From contig NZ_CP025781.1 in the NCBI RefSeq assembly GCF_004194535.1, positions 1,674,001 through 1,738,000 on the forward strand: a stretch of DNA of 64,000 nt, read 5' to 3'. This stretch comes from Iodobacter fluviatilis. Its GTDB lineage: Bacteria; Pseudomonadota; Gammaproteobacteria; Burkholderiales; Chitinibacteraceae. Below are positions 44,401 through 53,607 of this stretch, in pieces. The translations under genes were made by a program, and so were the position numbers. Every line of letters begins with the position of its first letter. Within the stretch, counting starts at the first letter, position 1. The notes under the pieces are model-generated. The model made no database searches and was not told where the DNA came from. It saw nothing but the letters and a program-made list of their open reading frames with translations.

Positions 44401-45744
44401 TTAAAGCAATCTAGAGACTAATCGATCGGCCCTAAAACGCGACAGCCGAGTTAATAATTTTTTAACCGGGGGGGGGTAATCCAATAATGTTTCCAGCTCA
44501 CGGTAATAATTTATACGCTTGGTATTTTTAGCAATCATGTCTTTTTCTGTTTGCAACTGCGCTTTTAGCTCGTGCTTAGGATCATGGATTAACAGTGCGT
44601 TTTCCAGATCTAAGCTAAACGCACGTGGGTTTAAATTATTACCTGTTAGCAGAATATAATCATCATCAATCCAAATACCTTTTAGATGGTAGCTATGACC
44701 CGGATCATTCCAGAGCATTAAATTAAGCTGACCACGATAAATATCTAATTGGTGCAACTTAGCAAAGCGGCGTAAATGCGTTTCGTACAAATAAGGCAAT
44801 GCACCAATAGTTTTAAATGGTTCGCCTTCTGGAATGTAAAAATCATTGGCTTTTTTCTCGCCAACAATAATATCCACCTTCACGCCTCTTTGCAGCAGGC
44901 GATTAATTTCTTTAATCACCGTTCTAGGCAAATTAAAGTAAGGCGTGCAAATTTGTACGCGGTTTTGCGCTGCGCCTAGTAATTTAATAATCAACCGATT
45001 TAATGAATTACGCTTACCAACGCCCACAACAGGAGTAATACCCAAACCGGTCACTTCATCTTGGGCATGGTGTGTTGCGTAATGCGCTGATTTAAGCCGC
45101 TGACGAAATTGGCGAATCTCTGGACTAATTTGTTTAGTACTAGGAATCGTATCTAAATCTAAGCGATAAACAGCGCTGCTATTTAAGAATTCGCCCTGTA
45201 AAAAATTAACCATACTATCCGCTAAAGCCACATTTTTAATAATATGGTAGCGATCATAACGATAGCGATCACCAACATGTAAATACACATTATTTAAACT
45301 GGCACCGCTATAAACCACGGTATCGTCAAAAACAAAGCCCTTTAAATGCAGTACACCAAATAGCTCGCGCGTTTGCGCAGGCACGCCATAAATAGGCACA
45401 TTTAGCTCGTGATTTAAGCGCTCTTTTTGATACCAAGCCGCATTACCTGCCTGCGCTCCCGCACCAATGAGGCCGCGCTGAGCGCGATGCCAATCTACAA
45501 AAATACGGATGTCTAAATCAGGCTTGCTAGCACGGGCCGCATATAGCGCCGCTAAAATCTGCGCCCCCGCCTCATCCTCTTGCAAATATAGCGCGGTAAT
45601 ATAAATACGCGATTGTGCCTTACTAATTAGATCGAGTAACTTCTCGCGAAAGTCTTCGGTACTTAGTAAGGTTTGGAAATGAGCTGGGTCTTGTGAAAAA
45701 CGCGGCAAAGACGCCAAATATGAGCGATTAGTTTCAAAAAGCAT
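44401..45744 (-). CDS. pssA: CDP-diacylglycerol-serine O-phosphatidyltransferase, PLD-type (PssA)
   Basis: A 447-residue phospholipid enzyme (E. coli PssA is 451). Two HKD motifs are visible: LHLKGFVFDD near residue 135 and YHLKGIWIDDD near 352, each followed by an SGASLNN or TGNNLNPRA segment. It makes phosphatidylserine, the precursor of phosphatidylethanolamine. The PssA-specific N-terminus (SQDPAHFQTLLSTEDFREKLLDLI) supports it over other PLD proteins. No partner genes are adjacent. Confidence 0.87.
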   Translation of the reverse strand: MLFETNRSYLASLPRFSQDPAHFQTLLSTEDFREKLLDLISKAQSRIYITALYLQEDEAGAQILAALYAARASKPDLDIRIFVDWHRAQRGLIGAGAQAGNAAWYQKERLNHELNVPIYGVPAQTRELFGVLHLKGFVFDDTVVYSGASLNNVYLHVGDRYRYDRYHIIKNVALADSMVNFLQGEFLNSSAVYRLDLDTIPSTKQISPEIRQFRQRLKSAHYATHHAQDEVTGLGITPVVGVGKRNSLNRLIIKLLGAAQNRVQICTPYFNLPRTVIKEINRLLQRGVKVDIIVGEKKANDFYIPEGEPFKTIGALPYLYETHLRRFAKLHQLDIYRGQLNLMLWNDPGHSYHLKGIWIDDDYILLTGNNLNPRAFSLDLENALLIHDPKHELKAQLQTEKDMIAKNTKRINYYRELETLLDYPPPVKKLLTRLSRFRADRLVSRLL

Positions 45745-45830
45745 AAATGATCTGCAAACCGCAGAGTGACCTGTCTAGCATATTGAAGCCTACTATCTTA
45801 GCACTATGTTTTATAAGAAAGGAGATGTAT

Positions 45831-45992
45831 TAGGATCAGTTGACATTTGATTCACAATTGCGCTGAGCCTGAAAATAGTGATGCACTGCGTTAAAAGAGA
45901 CTGACAGTACTCGTAGCACTTCGTGTCTTTTACCTTGTTCAGCCCCACAACTACCGCCAATGCAGCCCTGAATCAAACGTCAACAAGCCCTA
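45831..45992. mobile_element. MITE-like TIR element, copy 2 (both ends present)
   Basis: A 162-bp element has imperfect terminal inverted repeats of 24 bp, identical at 19 positions. The left end is at 45831-45854 (core GTTGACATTTGATTCA) and the right end at 45969-45992 (core TGAATCAAACGTCAAC). The middle has GCGTTAAAAGAGACTG and a CTTGTTCAGCCCC segment shared with the right half of the copy at 55196. It encodes no protein. The ends are like those of transposable elements that move in trans. Confidence 0.7.
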
Positions 45993-46030
45993 CTTCCTCA
46001 ACGATCTTTTGAATAGGTTAAAAGCAACGA

Positions 46031-47230
46031 TTAGCGATGGGTAATTTGAAAAACATCACAGAGATAATTCAAAAAATTTTCATCCTCACACATCCCTTTA
46101 CCCGCTGTATCACTTACCTTTGCTACGGGTTGGCCATTACAAGCCACTAATTTCATCACAATTTGCAGTGGCACTTGGCCGCAATCATTGGATAAATGGG
46201 TGCCAATGCCAAAACCGGTGCGGGTTCTAGGCGCAAAATGGCGATAAAGCGCAATCGATTTTTCTAAAGTTAAGCCATCGCTAAACACCAATTGCTTGGT
46301 ACCGTAATCAATATTCATTTTAATATAATGGGCAATTACTTTCTCGCCCCATTCGTAAGGATCACCCGAATCATGTCGCAATCCATCAAAGAGTTTGCAG
46401 AAATACAGATCAAAATCACGTAAGAATGCATCCGTGCCCACCACATCAGTGAGGGCGATACCTAGATCCCCACGGTATTCACGTACCCAATGCTCTAGTG
46501 CATTGGTTTGAAAATCACGCAGCCGCGATCCAAAGCACTGAAATGCTTGCATATATTCATGCGCCATCGTGCCAATGGGCGTTACACCATATTGCATAGC
46601 CAGCAATACATTACTAGTACCGCGAAAATAAGGAGCAGCCTGTTTTACTAAAATGCCGACCATTTCTGCATGCCACACCCTAGAAAAGCGTCGCCTTGTG
46701 CCAAAATCAAAAAACACAAAGGGGTTAGCGGGCATAGGCTGCTGCGATAAAGTATTTAATGCCTTTAATTTAGCCTGTAAATACTCGCGGCCAATAGCAA
46801 GGGCTGCAGCTTGCGGTACTTGCCTAAAATACAGCTCATTCACAATCGATAAGACATAAATTTCAAATAACATGCAATACAACATTGGCCCTGTAACGCG
46901 AATATCTAAATCCTCACCTTGTGCTGTAATGCTAATAAAACGCCGCTGCAATTGAAACAAACGTAAGAAATCAACAAAGTCAGATTTAATAAAACGTAAT
47001 TTAGCTAAATAGGCTAGTTCTGCCTCACTAAAACGCAAAGAGCAGAGATGATCTAGCTGTGCTTCTAACTCAGCTTGCAATGCAGCCAAAGGCCGCTCAG
47101 GGGCATTACGGCACTTAAATGCATAAGCTGCCTGCGTTTCAGGCTGATGGTGCAGTATTTCTTGCATCATGGTGAATTTATACAAGTCGGTATCTAATAA
47201 TGATTCAATGACGGGCGCAAAACCTGACAT
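46031..47230 (-). CDS. pncB: Nicotinate phosphoribosyltransferase PncB
   Basis: A 399-residue NAD-salvage enzyme (E. coli PncB is 400). It begins with [16 protein letters not shown], a signature of the family. The phosphorylated-His region is [16 protein letters not shown] near 215-230. The [14 protein letters not shown] and [12 protein letters not shown] phosphate-binding segments are intact. It makes NaMN from nicotinate and PRPP. It stands alone, divergent from the DUF3141 gene. Confidence 0.94.
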   Translation of the reverse strand: MSGFAPVIESLLDTDLYKFTMMQEILHHQPETQAAYAFKCRNAPERPLAALQAELEAQLDHLCSLRFSEAELAYLAKLRFIKSDFVDFLRLFQLQRRFISITAQGEDLDIRVTGPMLYCMLFEIYVLSIVNELYFRQVPQAAALAIGREYLQAKLKALNTLSQQPMPANPFVFFDFGTRRRFSRVWHAEMVGILVKQAAPYFRGTSNVLLAMQYGVTPIGTMAHEYMQAFQCFGSRLRDFQTNALEHWVREYRGDLGIALTDVVGTDAFLRDFDLYFCKLFDGLRHDSGDPYEWGEKVIAHYIKMNIDYGTKQLVFSDGLTLEKSIALYRHFAPRTRTGFGIGTHLSNDCGQVPLQIVMKLVACNGQPVAKVSDTAGKGMCEDENFLNYLCDVFQITHR

Positions 47231-47630
47231 AAACTACTCCATTCAGCCGCGAAACGTTTTTAATTTAGTTATTAGCAAATGCATTTTTATAATAAACGCC
47301 AATTAACGCTTTATATCATTTAGTGCTCACCCTCTGCACGGGCATTCTTACACCTGACTCAATTAAGCCATAGACATCACACGATCTAAGCTGGCGAGGT
47401 AGTCCAATCAATTGTGTACATATCTGTGTCATATTAACCGTTTAGCTTGTCAGTACATTTATCATTAATTACTATATCTTTGCAAATTAACGTTTTTATC
47501 TAATTGTAAACTTACAATAAATCATAAGTAGTGCAGCAAAAGCTTCCCAACAAGGCACGCGCACAATGCTAGGAATTTTTTCCTGATTACTTATTGCCAG
47601 CTTATAAACCCTAACACAGCGAGTGGTGCA
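47231..47630. other. Divergent intergenic region pncB / DUF3141
   Basis: About 400 AT-rich bases holding both promoters. Long A/T tracts lie at 47450-47530. No reading frame and no clear operator or riboswitch was found. Confidence 0.5.
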
Positions 47631-49802
47631 ATGACCCAAACCAGCTTGATCTCTCCCTTAGCCCTTCTAGACCACGCTTGGGAATACTGGATAGACACCA
47701 CTCAGCGCTCAGCGCTATTTCTTGATGTCATGCGTGAGCGCAGCAATATTGCGATCGAACATGCTCAGCAAGGCAAACCTCCACTACTGGCCTTTGATTA
47801 CGAGCTATTAATTGATGCTCGCAGCCTAGACGTGCCTTGCAACTATATGCTGCTGCGGGTCTTACCTTCGGGCGATATCCACACCGATGCCACCAAACGC
47901 CCTTATGTGATTATCGACCCACGCGCGGGCCACGGCGCGGGCATTGGTGGGTTTAAAGCGGATTCACAAGTTGGGGTAGCTTTACGTGCTGGGCATCCGG
48001 TTTATTTTGTAGGCTTTTACCCTGACCCCGTTCCTGGCCAACGCCTGCAAGACGTGATGCAAGCCGAAGCGCTATTTATTGAAGAAGTAGCCAAACGCCA
48101 CCCTAAGGCCAGCAAGCCTTGCGTGATTGGTAATTGCCAAGCGGGCTGGGCAGTGGCGGGTTTAGCCGCCTTAAGGCCAGAAATCATGGGGCCGATTGTA
48201 CTAAATGGTGCGCCATTGTCTTACTGGGCGGGCTCCGATGAACAAAACCCAATGCGCTACGCCGGTGGTGTGAATGGCGGCTCATGGACAGCAGCACTCA
48301 GCGCCGATTTAGGTGGTGGCGTATTTGATGGCGCTCACTTAGTTAAAAACTTTGAAAACCTTAACCCCGCCAATACACACTGGGGTAAGCCTTATCATCT
48401 TTACGCCAATATCGATACCGAAGCCCCGCGCTACTTAGAGTTTGAACGCTGGTGGGGTGGGCATTTCCGCATGACGGGCGAAGAAATTGAAGCCATTGTT
48501 AATCAATTATTTATTGGTAATAAACTTGCTAGTGGTCAGATACAAACCGCCGATGGCGACAAAATTGATTTACATAACATCACCACCCCGATTATTGTTT
48601 TTGCCTCTTGGGGGGACGATATCACCCCACCTGCGCAAGCTTTAAATTGGATTATCGACCTCTATGGCCATGAAAGCGCCATCGTGGAAGAAGGTCAAAT
48701 CATTGTGTATTTGCTGCATAAAGATGTCGGCCATCTGGGGATTTTTGTAGGAGGCAAGGTAGCGCGCAAGCAGCACGCCGAGCTGGTTAATGTGATGGAA
48801 ATGGTGGAATCCCTACCGCCTGGCCTTTATGAAATGGTGATCGATGCTAAGACCGCAGATTTAGCTTACGCCGAGCTAGAGCAAGGCGATTACACCGTAA
48901 ACTTTGAGACACGCACCATTGAGCAACTACGCTTGGTCGATCCTGGCTCACGTAGCGATGAAGCGCTTTTTAGTACCGTTGCGCAGGTTTCTGAAATTAA
49001 CGAAGCGATTTATAAAAACACGCTACGCCCAGTTTTACAGACCGTGATTACCCCTGAAATGGGTGAATGGTCACGCAAACTGAGCCCAAGCACCTTAAAA
49101 AACTACGCCTATTCAGACTTTAACCCTTTAATGGTGGGCGTTGCCCATCAAGCCGAGCAAGTTCGCCAAACACGGCAAGTAATCAGCGAAGATAATTTTT
49201 TCCGTGGCTTAGAGCAGCAAGCCTCCGAAATGATCATGGCCTCACTCAATGGCTACCGTGATTTACGTAATGCTGCCAGCAGCAGCTATGTAAAAACACT
49301 TTATGGTGCTTGGGGTTTGGGCGCGATCTTCCCTCCTGCAGCGCCGCTTGAAGAAACCGTGCGCAAGCATGCCGAACAGCGCTTAGACACTCTTAAAATA
49401 GAGGCCGAGCCAGAATTTGAAACAGGTGGCTTTACTGAGGGTTTAGCACGGCTGTTTATCTTGGCGATGCATCACAGTGGCGGCATAGAGCGCCGCTCAT
49501 TCTTAATCGCCGATCAAACCCAGCTGCCAGAAATAGATCCAATTGAATGGCGCAAAGCCGTTGAAGCTCAAACACTGCTAATTAGCCTAGATGCTGAGCG
49601 AGCGATGGCAAGCTTGCCTAAGCTATTAAAAAATCTGGCTGAGCGAAAACGCGCGGTAGAGATCGTAACTGAAGTCACCATGCTCACGCCTGAACTAGAA
49701 GACCCTAAGTCACCGTTGGCCATAAAAGCCAAAGAGCTACTAGGAATTAAAGCCAGCCGTGCCAAGCCTAGCGCTAAAGCATCTAAAGCGGGGGATGCAT
49801 GA
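47631..49802 (+). CDS. DUF3141 protein (PHA-synthase-like alpha/beta hydrolase)
   Basis: A 723-residue cytoplasmic protein. The central alpha/beta-hydrolase region resembles PhaC. The strand/elbow VIGNCQAGWAVAGLAALRPE near residues 165-182 has Cys at the nucleophile place (PhaC uses GxCxG). PYVIIDPRAGHGAGIGGFKADSQVGVAL and NGAPLSYWAGSDEQNPMRYAGG are highly conserved DUF3141 text. The C-terminal 300 residues are helical, ending in a Lys/Ala-rich tail. Its stop overlaps the next gene (ATGA). The activity is unproven; the context suggests handling of acyl-CoA or polyester. Confidence 0.87.
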   Translation: MTQTSLISPLALLDHAWEYWIDTTQRSALFLDVMRERSNIAIEHAQQGKPPLLAFDYELLIDARSLDVPCNYMLLRVLPSGDIHTDATKRPYVIIDPRAGHGAGIGGFKADSQVGVALRAGHPVYFVGFYPDPVPGQRLQDVMQAEALFIEEVAKRHPKASKPCVIGNCQAGWAVAGLAALRPEIMGPIVLNGAPLSYWAGSDEQNPMRYAGGVNGGSWTAALSADLGGGVFDGAHLVKNFENLNPANTHWGKPYHLYANIDTEAPRYLEFERWWGGHFRMTGEEIEAIVNQLFIGNKLASGQIQTADGDKIDLHNITTPIIVFASWGDDITPPAQALNWIIDLYGHESAIVEEGQIIVYLLHKDVGHLGIFVGGKVARKQHAELVNVMEMVESLPPGLYEMVIDAKTADLAYAELEQGDYTVNFETRTIEQLRLVDPGSRSDEALFSTVAQVSEINEAIYKNTLRPVLQTVITPEMGEWSRKLSPSTLKNYAYSDFNPLMVGVAHQAEQVRQTRQVISEDNFFRGLEQQASEMIMASLNGYRDLRNAASSSYVKTLYGAWGLGAIFPPAAPLEETVRKHAEQRLDTLKIEAEPEFETGGFTEGLARLFILAMHHSGGIERRSFLIADQTQLPEIDPIEWRKAVEAQTLLISLDAERAMASLPKLLKNLAERKRAVEIVTEVTMLTPELEDPKSPLAIKAKELLGIKASRAKPSAKASKAGDA

Positions 49803-51178
49803 GCGCCATTACCTTACAAAATCGCTGTTTTGATGAAATAGATATCGGTGATTACGCTGGGGTTCAGCACACCTTATCCATGCGTGATATCCAGCTATTT
49901 GCTACCGTAGCGGGTGATTTTAACCCCACCCATTTAGAAGCCGCCTTTGCTAATCATGCAGGTTTTAGTGGGGCTACCGCACCTGGGATGTGGCTAGGAG
50001 CGCAGATCTCCGGCATTTTAGGCAGCCAACTACCTGGCCCTGGCACGGTTTACTCTGGGCAGAATCTACAATTTCATGCGGCGGCTATTTTGGGGGATAC
50101 ATTGGAAATCAGTGTTACCGTGCGCGAAAAGCACCCAGAAAGCCATCTGATTAGTTTTGATTGCCTATGCCGTAATCAACACGGCCAAACCATTATGACC
50201 GGCACCGCTAAGGTCATTGCCCCCACAGATAGAATCACTTTGGCCCGCCCCGATGCAGGCCTAGTTAGCATCCAAACCCATCATGCTTTTGAAGCGCTGC
50301 TTGAGCGCTGCAATGATCTGCCCAGCTTTAGCGTAGCCATCGCACATCCCTGCGATGAGTCATCCCTTAAAGCTGCCATTGCCGTAGCAGCACACCATTT
50401 AATGCAACCAATTTTAGTTGGCCCTGCCGCAAAAATTCAGGCCATGGCCGCACAATATCAGTTAGATATCAGCGCATTTAGGCTAGAAGACACCCCACAT
50501 AGCCACGCCGCGGCCAGCCGTGCTGTGGAGCTAGTTACCAGTGGTGAAGCCTCTATTTTAATGAAGGGTAGCCTACATACTGACGAACTAATGAGTGCCG
50601 TCGTTAAAAGCAGCCTACGCACCGAGCGCCGCATCAGCCATGTGTTTATTATGGATGTGCCCACCTACCACAAAACGCTACTGGTAACCGATGCCGCGAT
50701 CAATATACACCCCGAGCTGCTAGACAAAGCCGATATCTGCCAAAACGCCATCGACTTGGCACATATCCTTGGCATCAGCCAGCCTAAAGTGGCTATTTTA
50801 TCGGCGGTTGAAACCATCAACCCCAAAATTCTATCGACATTAGAAGCCGCCAGCCTATGCAAAATGGCCGACCGTGGCCAAATCAAAGGCGGTATTTTAG
50901 ATGGCCCTTTAGCGCTGGATAACGCTATTAGCTATGAATCGGCCCGCATCAAGCAGATTAACTCGCCCGTAGCGGGCGACGCCGATATCTTATTAGTACC
51001 TGATTTAGAAGCCGGCAATATTCTAGCCAAACAGCTAACCTTTATGAGTAATGCCGATGCCGCAGGAATCGTCCTTGGTGCGCACGTCCCCATTGTGCTT
51101 ACTAGCCGTGCCGATAACGACAGAACCAAATTAGCTTCCTGCGCCGTAGCCTGCTTAATCGCGCAATCTAAGCTTTAA
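49799..51178 (+). CDS. MaoC-like hydratase / phosphotransacylase fusion
   Basis: A 459-residue two-domain enzyme. Residues 15-150 form a MaoC hot-dog domain with FNPTHLEAAFA and a GATAPGMW segment near 40-63, as in (R)-enoyl-CoA hydratases. Residues 160-459 are a phosphate acetyl/butyryltransferase (PTA_PTB): SILMKGSLHTDELM, MDVPTYHKTLLVTDAAINIHP and the late LTFMSNADAAGIVLGA. It would hydrate enoyl-CoA or turn acyl-CoA into acyl phosphate. The following acetate-kinase gene would complete ATP formation. Confidence 0.88.
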   Translation: MSAITLQNRCFDEIDIGDYAGVQHTLSMRDIQLFATVAGDFNPTHLEAAFANHAGFSGATAPGMWLGAQISGILGSQLPGPGTVYSGQNLQFHAAAILGDTLEISVTVREKHPESHLISFDCLCRNQHGQTIMTGTAKVIAPTDRITLARPDAGLVSIQTHHAFEALLERCNDLPSFSVAIAHPCDESSLKAAIAVAAHHLMQPILVGPAAKIQAMAAQYQLDISAFRLEDTPHSHAAASRAVELVTSGEASILMKGSLHTDELMSAVVKSSLRTERRISHVFIMDVPTYHKTLLVTDAAINIHPELLDKADICQNAIDLAHILGISQPKVAILSAVETINPKILSTLEAASLCKMADRGQIKGGILDGPLALDNAISYESARIKQINSPVAGDADILLVPDLEAGNILAKQLTFMSNADAAGIVLGAHVPIVLTSRADNDRTKLASCAVACLIAQSKL

Positions 51179-51289
51179 GAAAGCCCAGACCAAACTTAGC
51201 GCGTCATGAGAGAGAAAGCCGCGTGTGCGCTAACAAAAATTACGTAGAGCCATTACGGTGTGTGAAATGGCGCTACACCTTGAGCCCCA

Positions 51290-51375
51290 GAGTAAAAAGA
51301 GCGCGCAAAGGACACAAAACAAGGTTCAAGCCTTGACATTATTTCCTCTGTGAAACGCTGTGGTTTAAGATTTAA
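51290..51375 (+). repeat. CTCTGTG-rich dispersed repeat before ackA (degenerate)
   Basis: Within the 297-bp gap between the fusion gene and ackA are AAAGGACACAAAACAAGG and then CCTCTGTGAAACGCTGTGGT with TTAAGATTTA. The latter matches the end of the copy at 31701-31753. Non-coding. Confidence 0.5.
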
Positions 51376-51475
51376 TTCACGGTTCGATCACATCATTTTT
51401 TGCTTAACGCACATGGGGTTTCACCCACCTTAAGCAACTCTTTGCAGAATAGATGTCGCCTCTAGGAATCAAACA

Positions 51476-52660
51476 ATGACTAAAGCAATTTTGGTTTTAA
51501 ATACTGGTTCATCCAGCCTAAAATTCTCAGTGTTTGAATACGATACCGCTAGCGATCTGCACCTGATAGCCAAAGGCCAAGTAGAGGGTATTGGCAATGC
51601 GCCGCACTTTTTAGCTAAAGATCACCACGGTCAAATACTGGCTGACGAGTATTGGCAAGACGCCGCAAGCATCGATCATGCACATTGCTTACTCGCCATT
51701 GCCAACCTACTACGCACCAAATACCTAGGAATTAAGCTGCTTGGCGTTGGGCATAGAGTAGTGCATGGCGGCATGCACTACTCGGCCCCTATTCTGCTGA
51801 CGCCAGGCATTATCAATGCACTGGATGCCCTAAGCCCACTCGCCCCGCTACACCAACCACATAATGTAGCCGCCATTCGGGCAGTGGCCAAAGCCATGCC
51901 AGAAATGCCACAGATTGCTTGCTTTGATACGGCATTTCATCGCAGCCAAAGCGAAATCAATCAGCTATTTGGCCTGCCTTATAGTTGCTTTGAGCGCGGC
52001 ATCCGCCGCTACGGTTTCCATGGTTTATCTTATGAATACGTATCCTCGGTGCTACAGCAACAAGAGCCTGAAGTAGCCGCTGGCAAGGTGGTGATCGCCC
52101 ATTTAGGCAATGGAGCCAGCATGTGCGCTATTCAAAATGGCCAAAGCGTGGCCAGCAGCATGGGCTTTACCGCGCTAGATGGCCTAATGATGGGAACACG
52201 AGCAGGCCGCCTTGATGCAGGCGTTGTGCTCTATCTACAGCAGCAAGAGCAACTCGATGTGCGTCAGGTTGAAGAGCTACTCTACAAGCGCTCTGGCCTC
52301 TTGGGCTTATCCGGTATTAGCAGCGATATGCGCGTATTGTTAGCTAGTCAAGAGCCGCACGCCCAGCTGGCCATTGATTACTTTGTACACCGCATTAGCA
52401 GCGAGCTTGGCTCGCTTGCCGCCAGCATGGGTGGCTTAGATGCACTGGTGTTTAGCGCGGGCATCGGCGAAAACAGCGCCATTATTCGTCAAAAAGTGTG
52501 CGAGCAAGCCCAATGGCTAGGCATAGAACTAGATCACCAAGCCAATAAGGCTGGCGAACAGTGCATTAGCAGCATGAATAGCCCAACTTCGGTTTGGATG
52601 ATCCCTAGCAATGAAGAACTAATGATTGCAAGACATACTCGCAAGCAGCTCGGGCTGTAA
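51476..52660 (+). CDS. ackA: Acetate kinase (or related acyl kinase)
   Basis: A 394-residue ASKHA kinase. The phosphate-binding loop is VLNTGSSSLKFSVFE (residues 6-20). GHRVVHGG near 88-95, the FDTAFHRS segment near 148 and GIGENSAIIR near 322 are all intact. Length is usual for AckA (about 400). The neighbour upstream makes acyl phosphate, so this enzyme probably produces ATP from acetyl or longer acyl phosphate. A true butyrate kinase would be shorter and lacks these exact motifs. Confidence 0.9.
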   Translation: MTKAILVLNTGSSSLKFSVFEYDTASDLHLIAKGQVEGIGNAPHFLAKDHHGQILADEYWQDAASIDHAHCLLAIANLLRTKYLGIKLLGVGHRVVHGGMHYSAPILLTPGIINALDALSPLAPLHQPHNVAAIRAVAKAMPEMPQIACFDTAFHRSQSEINQLFGLPYSCFERGIRRYGFHGLSYEYVSSVLQQQEPEVAAGKVVIAHLGNGASMCAIQNGQSVASSMGFTALDGLMMGTRAGRLDAGVVLYLQQQEQLDVRQVEELLYKRSGLLGLSGISSDMRVLLASQEPHAQLAIDYFVHRISSELGSLAASMGGLDALVFSAGIGENSAIIRQKVCEQAQWLGIELDHQANKAGEQCISSMNSPTSVWMIPSNEELMIARHTRKQLGL

Positions 52661-52711
52661 CGTCCGTATCGCACGATAGCCCCACTCACCAATCCACTTA
52701 AAGGAAGTGCC

Positions 52712-53500
52712 ATGACCCAGCCTGTTGCTGACCAATACGAATCCTTGGCCGGAAAAAAAGGCATTATTATTGGCATTGCCAACCAGCACTCCATTGCCTA
52801 CGGCTGCGCAAAGGCATTTAAGCAGCGTGGAGCCGAGCTGGCGATTACCTATATCAACGAGAAAGGCCGCCCCTTTGTAGCGCCTTTAGCCGAGGAACTA
52901 GAAGCCTCGCTCTTTATGCCGCTAGACGTGCTGCAAGCGGGACAAATGGAAGCGGTATTTGCAGAAATCCGCCAAAAATGGGGACGTTTAGACTTTGCCA
53001 TCCACTCCATCGCCTTTGCCCCTAAAGATGCCCTGCATGGCCGAGTGGTAGATGTTACGGAAGAAGACTTTCATACTGCCATGAGCGTCTCCTGCTACTC
53101 CTTTATCGAAATGGCCCGCCTTGCAGAACCCTTAATGGATCAAGGCGGCACGCTATTTGCCATGAGCTATTACGGCGCAGAAAAGGTCATTAAAAATTAC
53201 AATATCATGGGGCCAGTAAAAGCCGCACTAGAGTCAGTCTGCCGCTATGCCGCCGCCGAGCTTGGCCCTAAGGGCATCCGCGTGCACGCTATTTCCCCCG
53301 GGCCGCTTAAAACCCGCGCGGCATCTGGAATTGCAGAGTTTGATGAGCTGCTCGATAAAGCCGCTGCCGAAGCGCCAAGCCGCTCATTAGTGAGTATCGA
53401 AGACGTGGGTGCGGCCTGCGCAGGCCTGGCCACAGACAGCGCCAAGCTGATTACCGGCGGCACGATTTATATTGATGGCGGCTTTCATATTATGGGTTGA
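52712..53500 (+). CDS. fabI: Enoyl-ACP reductase FabI
   Basis: A 262-residue SDR of fatty-acid synthesis (E. coli FabI is 262). Cofactor binding: GKKGIIIGIANQHSIAYGCAK at 14-34. The active-site Tyr and Lys are in NYNIMGPVK near 163-170, preceded by MSYYGAEKVI. It reduces trans-2-enoyl-ACP with NADH. AAGGAA lies 8 nt before the ATG. It ends the cluster that starts with DUF3141, at 51 nt after ackA. Confidence 0.92.
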   Translation: MTQPVADQYESLAGKKGIIIGIANQHSIAYGCAKAFKQRGAELAITYINEKGRPFVAPLAEELEASLFMPLDVLQAGQMEAVFAEIRQKWGRLDFAIHSIAFAPKDALHGRVVDVTEEDFHTAMSVSCYSFIEMARLAEPLMDQGGTLFAMSYYGAEKVIKNYNIMGPVKAALESVCRYAAAELGPKGIRVHAISPGPLKTRAASGIAEFDELLDKAAAEAPSRSLVSIEDVGAACAGLATDSAKLITGGTIYIDGGFHIMG

Positions 53501-53512
53501 TTCAATCTGCCC

Positions 53513-53528
53513 TGTTTCACGTGAAACG
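53513..53528. other. parS-like centromere site
   Basis: TGTTTCACGTGAAACG matches the ParB-binding consensus TGTTTCACGTGAAACA at 15 of 16 positions; only the last base differs. It lies just past the fabI stop and merges into the terminator. parS sites lie mainly near chromosome origins. No parAB genes are in the window. Confidence 0.75.
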
Positions 53529-53556
53529 GCTTTGCTATGTAGCAAAGCCGTTTTTG
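53524..53556 (+). terminator. Intrinsic terminator of fabI
   Basis: AAACGGCTTTGCT and AGCAAAGCCGTTT form a 13-bp stem with a short loop and a U-run. Its left arm overlaps the parS-like site by 5 bp. Confidence 0.9.
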
Positions 53557-53607
53557 TAAACACAAGCTCTTTATATTTACATCACATACAGCGTCACACG
53601 CACGTGA

